A stretch of 18,615 nucleotides of DNA from JAEUSG01 sp964590225 (GTDB lineage: Bacteria; Fibrobacterota; OXYB2-FULL-49-7; JAEUSG01): NCBI GenBank assembly GCA_964590225.1, contig CAZPWS010000061.1, forward strand, positions 1 to 18,615. Direction: 5' to 3'. Made by a program: the position numbers and the translations under genes. Positions 15,728 through 18,615 of the stretch are shown here, in pieces. The notes below the pieces were generated by a model. The model ran no database searches. It was not told the DNA's origin and saw only the letters and a list, made by a program, of their open reading frames with translations. Numbering within the stretch: the stretch's first letter is position 1; every line of letters begins with the position of its first letter.

Positions 15728-15750
15728 AGGACAAATATAATATGTGCATA
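15719..15750. repeat. Two 10-bp direct repeats around a GT4 start codon
   Basis: TATGTGCATA occurs at 15719-15728 and again at 15741-15750, 22 bases apart. On the coding (-) strand each copy contains an ATG (TATGCACATA). The copy at 15719-15728 holds the GT4 start codon; the other lies out of frame directly after the upstream stop. The repeat may be chance or a small duplication. Confidence 0.5.
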
Positions 15751-16863
15751 CTACAGACCTACCGTGGTAATATCGTATCCGGTAATTACCTGGTGGGCAA
15801 AAATTTCGGGAGAATATTTTTGCAAAAATTGCGAATAGTTGGGACGCGAATTATTAGCTATTAGAATGTCAAGTAGTTGTTTGATATTATTGAAGTGTTG
15901 CTCAATGTTATTGGCAGGGGCACAATAAGTTTTTAATTCATCCGGCAAAGCTTCTAAAAGTCCGGCAGCAGTGCTGCCAACTACAGGCACACCCAAACTA
16001 AGAGCTTCAAGCGTAGTTAACGGCAATCCTTCAAATTGTGAAGGTTGAAACATAATGTCTGAAGCTGCAAGTATATCGGAAACATCATTTCTGAAGCCAG
16101 TATATATCAGGCGATCTATACCAGCCGACAATGCTTTGGTCTCGGATAATAACGGTCCGTCACCTACAAAAAGGGCGTAAGTATCATGTGTTTCATATAA
16201 AATTTTACGCAATACATTCACGGCCATTAACGGATTTTTTGGAGCTGTTGTTCTCCCTACAAAACAGATTACCTTCGCATCTATTGGGATGGAAAACTCT
16301 TTTCTGATCCGTTCTTTGGCATCCACCGTAGCTTTGGGTAGTACAATAGCCGAACGAATGACTTTTACTCTCTTGTCTATATCTGTTCTGCTTCCGTAAT
16401 GAGCTATTTTAACTGCGTTTGAACAAGCCCATATATCGGTAGCGTATTTTAACGCCCAATATTTAAGAAGTTTTTCGTATGCCATCCTGAAAAGGCCGCT
16501 GCTTCGATCGTCGTTTGGAGTGTGGTGAAAACAGATTCTCTTTTTTACTCCTTCCATCGATGCAGCCATCAAAGAAGCACCACCGAGATAACTTCTGTGA
16601 TCGTGAATCACGCTGTATCTGTTTTCGCGAATAAGAGCCCTGAGATTTTTTATATATGAAAAAGGATTATAGCTTAAAGGTATATGAAACACCCTGCAAC
16701 CAAGTTTCTCAAATTCATTTGTAAGTTCTCCCGTTCCCTTCCGGTAGTTGCAGCATATATCCATCGATATCTTGGAGTGAATTGTCTGCAAACGGAGATT
16801 ACGAAGCCAGGAGGAAACACCGCCGTATTCAAGCTGGCCTATTACATGTAAAATATCTGCCAA
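15751..16863 (-). CDS. GT4 glycosyltransferase, EpsF-like
   Basis: GT-B-fold glycosyltransferase of 370 residues. It begins MADILHVIGQLEYGGVSSWL, the glycine loop typical of EpsF-type exopolysaccharide transferases, then VIHDHRSYLGG (85-95) and FHHTPND. The donor site has VGRTTAPKNP (202-211) and the EX7E motif with Glu278 and Glu286 in QFEGLPLTTLEAL. The start is TTG 16863. AAGGAGAA at 16874-16867, a few bases upstream, is a strong ribosome-binding site, so this start is well supported. The gene lies 15 bases after the DUF4062-ATPase gene and 23 before the next GT4. Its donor sugar is unknown; context suggests one step in building the repeat unit. Confidence 0.88.
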   Translation of the reverse strand: MADILHVIGQLEYGGVSSWLRNLRLQTIHSKISMDICCNYRKGTGELTNEFEKLGCRVFHIPLSYNPFSYIKNLRALIRENRYSVIHDHRSYLGGASLMAASMEGVKKRICFHHTPNDDRSSGLFRMAYEKLLKYWALKYATDIWACSNAVKIAHYGSRTDIDKRVKVIRSAIVLPKATVDAKERIRKEFSIPIDAKVICFVGRTTAPKNPLMAVNVLRKILYETHDTYALFVGDGPLLSETKALSAGIDRLIYTGFRNDVSDILAASDIMFQPSQFEGLPLTTLEALSLGVPVVGSTAAGLLEALPDELKTYCAPANNIEQHFNNIKQLLDILIANNSRPNYSQFLQKYSPEIFAHQVITGYDITTVGL

Positions 16864-16866
16864 AAA

Positions 16867-16874
16867 TTCTCCTT
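16867..16874 (-). promoter_or_regulatory. Strong ribosome-binding site for a TTG start
   Basis: AAGGAGAA read on the - strand, a few bases before TTG 16863. It lies in the 15-base gap after the DUF4062-ATPase stop and supports TTG as the true start of the EpsF-like GT4 gene. Confidence 0.7.
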
Positions 16875-16878
16875 ATTG

Positions 16879-18408
16879 TCATGATGAAATTTGCGTGTAA
16901 TTTTTTTTATACTCCAAACCTTTAAGAGTCAGCTGATACTGCTGCAATCGACTATTGGGCTTATTCACCAATGTTGGAGATATAAGCCCTTCCATTATAG
17001 CAGGCCTTAAATACCTATCTTCGAAGTTAGCCCTACTCTTTAAGTTAAGAATCTCCTGTAATTCTTTTCGTGTCATTTGATTGTTTATTACACCAATAAG
17101 GCGATTAACTTCTGCACTTACTTGCCCTGTGACTTGCCCTGTGACTTGCCCTGTGACTTGCCCTGTGACTTGCCCTGTGACTTGTGGTGGTGTCTTTTGG
17201 GTCTTTCGCCAAATCGTGAGTACGAAGAATCCATCTTCCATCCTAAAAGCGGGTGTACGCATATTGAAAGCACGACATCGTTCAATCATTTCGACAGTGC
17301 CGGTACCAGCCTTTTCAATATACTTGGTTAAAAATAGCGGTTCGGCAATAAGAGGATTCTTTGGCTGGCTGGCGTGCGCTTTTCGTAAGCTTGCCATTGT
17401 TAATGTTGATGGTAGTGTACCAGGGTTCCATATTTCCAATCGATCCGGATAAAGCTGCACCTCTACACTGGCGTTACTGAAATAATCTCTATGGGCAACT
17501 GCATTAACTATTCCTTCCGAAACAACTTCTTTCGGGATATCGTATTCTACGGGAGCCTCTGGCCCTAGAGCACGAGTACCAACCGATCTATTAAGTTTCG
17601 ATAGAACAAAATCCACCGACTGATTAACCAAATCAAATATCGTCCCCTTAAATATCTGATAAGATGGTATTGGTTTCTGCTTTGTTAATGTATGAAAATG
17701 CATGCATTTCACTTCGGATGTGATCAAAAATCGTTGCGGGTTTTTACCAAAAAGCAATACCGCTGCATGATTAGGTTTTTCCCCTTCCAGTAAATTAAGA
17801 TGTGTTAATACACCAATAGCCGGAGTACTTAAAGACAAAGCATAACCGCGCTCACTTTTTGCAAGTGCCAAAAACCACTTAATCTTTTCTGATGAAATAT
17901 CTTTAAGAGAAACATTTTGTGGTGCAGACGCATCAAAAGGAACTGTTCGTAACAGGCAACGCTCTTCAAGTTCATGAATAAGGCTTGCATAAACTGAACC
18001 AATAAGCTCGGGCACACCATCAAATCTGCGACGAACCAACTGAGCCCCGATACTTTTTATAAGAGCAGTCATTTTTGGATGACGGTTACCATCTTTACCT
18101 TTTATAAAAATCAATCTTGTTTTTAACAATTTACTTGCTAAATTGTATTCAATATGCGTTGGAGATATCCCTTTTGAATTTTCGTTTCCATACTCATGAC
18201 CGAATAATCCAAGATAGATATCACTATTCTTGACTTCCTCTAAAAAAACTCTTTCTGCCATCTTCCCTGAAGCTGGTAATTCTTCAAAAAGAACGGGGAT
18301 AAAGAAACGACGAAGAAGAGGATCGCCATTAATAAACACAGATATGGCTTTCCGTTCTTCGGTAAACTCTTTTTGCGCACTACTTATAAATATTCTTAAT
18401 GATTTCAC
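16879..18408 (-). CDS. DUF4062 - RecG-like GHKL ATPase - winged-helix protein
   Basis: Three-part protein of 509 residues from GTG 18408. Residues 3 to about 100 are a DUF4062 domain: LRIFISSAQKEFTEER, then SDIYLGLFGHEYG and GISPTHIEYNLA, a TIR/deoxyribosyltransferase-like pattern. Residues about 170-245 match the linker of RecG-like ATP-binding proteins (AAVLLFGKNPQRFL). The HATPase_c_4 domain follows, with the N-box EGIVNAVAHRDYF (Glu298, Asn302, His306) and EKAGTG. Five VTGQ repeats (410-429) lead to a C-terminal winged helix (about 440-505). The usual AlbA_2/Schlafen domain is absent. Such proteins are often called transcriptional regulators and some occur near defence genes; function here is unknown. 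I preferred GTG over TTG 18453 because MKSLRIFISS is the usual DUF4062 start and a possible -10 lies just upstream of the TTG. Confidence 0.85.
   Translation of the reverse strand: MKSLRIFISSAQKEFTEERKAISVFINGDPLLRRFFIPVLFEELPASGKMAERVFLEEVKNSDIYLGLFGHEYGNENSKGISPTHIEYNLASKLLKTRLIFIKGKDGNRHPKMTALIKSIGAQLVRRRFDGVPELIGSVYASLIHELEERCLLRTVPFDASAPQNVSLKDISSEKIKWFLALAKSERGYALSLSTPAIGVLTHLNLLEGEKPNHAAVLLFGKNPQRFLITSEVKCMHFHTLTKQKPIPSYQIFKGTIFDLVNQSVDFVLSKLNRSVGTRALGPEAPVEYDIPKEVVSEGIVNAVAHRDYFSNASVEVQLYPDRLEIWNPGTLPSTLTMASLRKAHASQPKNPLIAEPLFLTKYIEKAGTGTVEMIERCRAFNMRTPAFRMEDGFFVLTIWRKTQKTPPQVTGQVTGQVTGQVTGQVTGQVSAEVNRLIGVINNQMTRKELQEILNLKSRANFEDRYLRPAIMEGLISPTLVNKPNSRLQQYQLTLKGLEYKKNYTQISS
17120..17179. 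repeat. Perfect 12-bp minisatellite, five copies
   Basis: ACTTGCCCTGTG is repeated five times without a mismatch (17120, 17132, 17144, 17156, 17168), followed by a 5-base remnant. On the coding (-) strand it encodes five VTGQ units, a tract linking the ATPase and winged-helix domains of the DUF4062 protein. The unit length is a multiple of three, so copy-number change keeps the frame. Confidence 0.97.
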
Positions 18409-18463
18409 ATTATTTCCAAGATATGCAACAAAAATTATTCCATCATACTTCAATAATTATTAA

Positions 18464-18492
18464 AGTATAGTAGAATAATTGGCATCAGTTTA
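18464..18492 (-). promoter_or_regulatory. Possible sigma-70-type promoter for the DUF4062-ATPase gene
   Basis: On the - strand TATACT (18469-18464) resembles a -10 box. A poor -35 (TAAACT, 18492-18487) lies 17 bases upstream, within the end of the ketoisomerase gene. AATTATT (18455-18461) and AATAATT (18474-18480) form 7-base inverted arms around the -10, as an operator might. Transcription from here would give a leader of about 50 bases before GTG 18408. AT-rich chance is a real alternative. Confidence 0.25.
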
Positions 18493-18615
18493 CTAATCCA
18501 AGGAATTCTTCATAATCCCTTACATAATCCAATTCGTCGTAAGTTGTAGAACTTAAAACCATAGCAAGAGAATTAGTAGAAAAGTTTACCATTTGCCGCC
18601 ACAAACCGGCAGGAA
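18485..18615 (-). CDS. C-terminal end of a WxcM/FdtA-type nucleotide-sugar 3,4-ketoisomerase (partial)
   Basis: The - strand is open from the right window edge to a TGA at 18487-18485 and encodes the last 42 residues of a protein. The residues W-R-Q-M..FS, A-M-V-L-S-S, Y-D-E-L-D-Y-V-R-D-Y-E-E-F match the C-terminus of cupin-type dTDP-4-dehydro-6-deoxyglucose 3,4-ketoisomerases (FdtA/QdtA, WxcM-like C-terminal family). These isomerise the dTDP-4-keto sugar on the way to 3-amino-3,6-dideoxyhexoses for O-antigens and S-layer glycans. The active-site histidines lie outside the window, so activity cannot be judged. It points to an amino-deoxysugar branch upstream of this locus. It is 76 bases from the preferred start of the DUF4062 gene. 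Confidence 0.8.
   Translation of the reverse strand, partial: PAGLWRQMVNFSTNSLAMVLSSTTYDELDYVRDYEEFLGLVN

Noticed and set aside
17120..17184. Possible CRISPR-like tandem array
   Set aside because: The 12-bp units are contiguous with no spacers and lie in frame within a coding sequence.
17081..17452. Forward-strand open frames with CDLP or TCPV repeats
   Set aside because: They are antisense readings of the 12-bp minisatellite in the DUF4062-ATPase gene, with no ribosome-binding site or recognisable domain.
18409..18453. TTG start at 18453 for the DUF4062 gene
   Set aside because: No ribosome-binding site is visible, and the added 15 residues are not typical of DUF4062 N-termini; kept only as an alternative.
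1..18615. tRNA, rRNA or tmRNA genes
   Set aside because: I looked in the gaps and near smpB for T-loop-like sequences and found none; almost all bases are coding.

Overview
This window is densely coded bacterial DNA of moderate GC. It holds 21 protein-coding genes (two cut by the window edges), no RNA genes, and no gene-free stretch above about 80 bases. The set suggests a Gram-negative bacterium with diaminopimelate peptidoglycan: lysine/DAP enzymes, glutamate racemase, an exported AmiC-type amidase and a surface-polysaccharide locus with a polymerase-like membrane protein. I cannot name the lineage. Some features (HU with a C-terminal tail, an amidase with a helical insertion, frequent GTG/TTG starts) would fit an uncultured member of the Fibrobacterota/FCB side of the tree, but that is a weak guess.

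Positions 1-8463 (+ strand) are a tightly packed housekeeping run: the end of a TPR protein, an HU/IHF protein, smpB, a cell-wall amidase, murI, a YebC/TACO1 protein, ruvC-ruvA-ruvB, dapA and dapB. Most genes overlap or lie within 40 bases of the next, so they are probably largely co-transcribed. The run mixes wall-precursor supply (murI, dapA, dapB), wall cleavage (amidase), ribosome rescue and elongation (smpB, yebC) and Holliday-junction processing (ruvCAB).

Positions 8444-12225 (+ strand) continue without a break into a less usual cassette: a family 2 glycosyltransferase, a FabG-like reductase, a short FabF-like ketosynthase and a BioF-like alpha-oxoamine synthase. These genes overlap each other by 4-13 bases. 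Ketosynthase, ketoreductase and oxoamine synthase together could make and condense a dedicated acyl chain, either for biotin (pimeloyl) or for an aminoketone/sphingolipid-like lipid. A G/C-A/T palindromic repeat is embedded at the glycosyltransferase/reductase junction. It encodes the glycosyltransferase tail and appears to supply the reductase ribosome-binding site.

Positions 12217-18615 (- strand) converge on that cassette with a 9-base tail-to-tail overlap. They hold a polysaccharide locus, read right to left: the C-terminus of a WxcM/FdtA-type nucleotide-sugar ketoisomerase, a DUF4062-GHKL ATPase-winged-helix protein with a perfect 12-bp minisatellite, two GT4 glycosyltransferases, a Wzy-like polymerase and a CapM-like GT4. 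The DUF4062-ATPase gene is the outlier among glycan genes and is the best candidate here for a poorly described regulatory or defence function.
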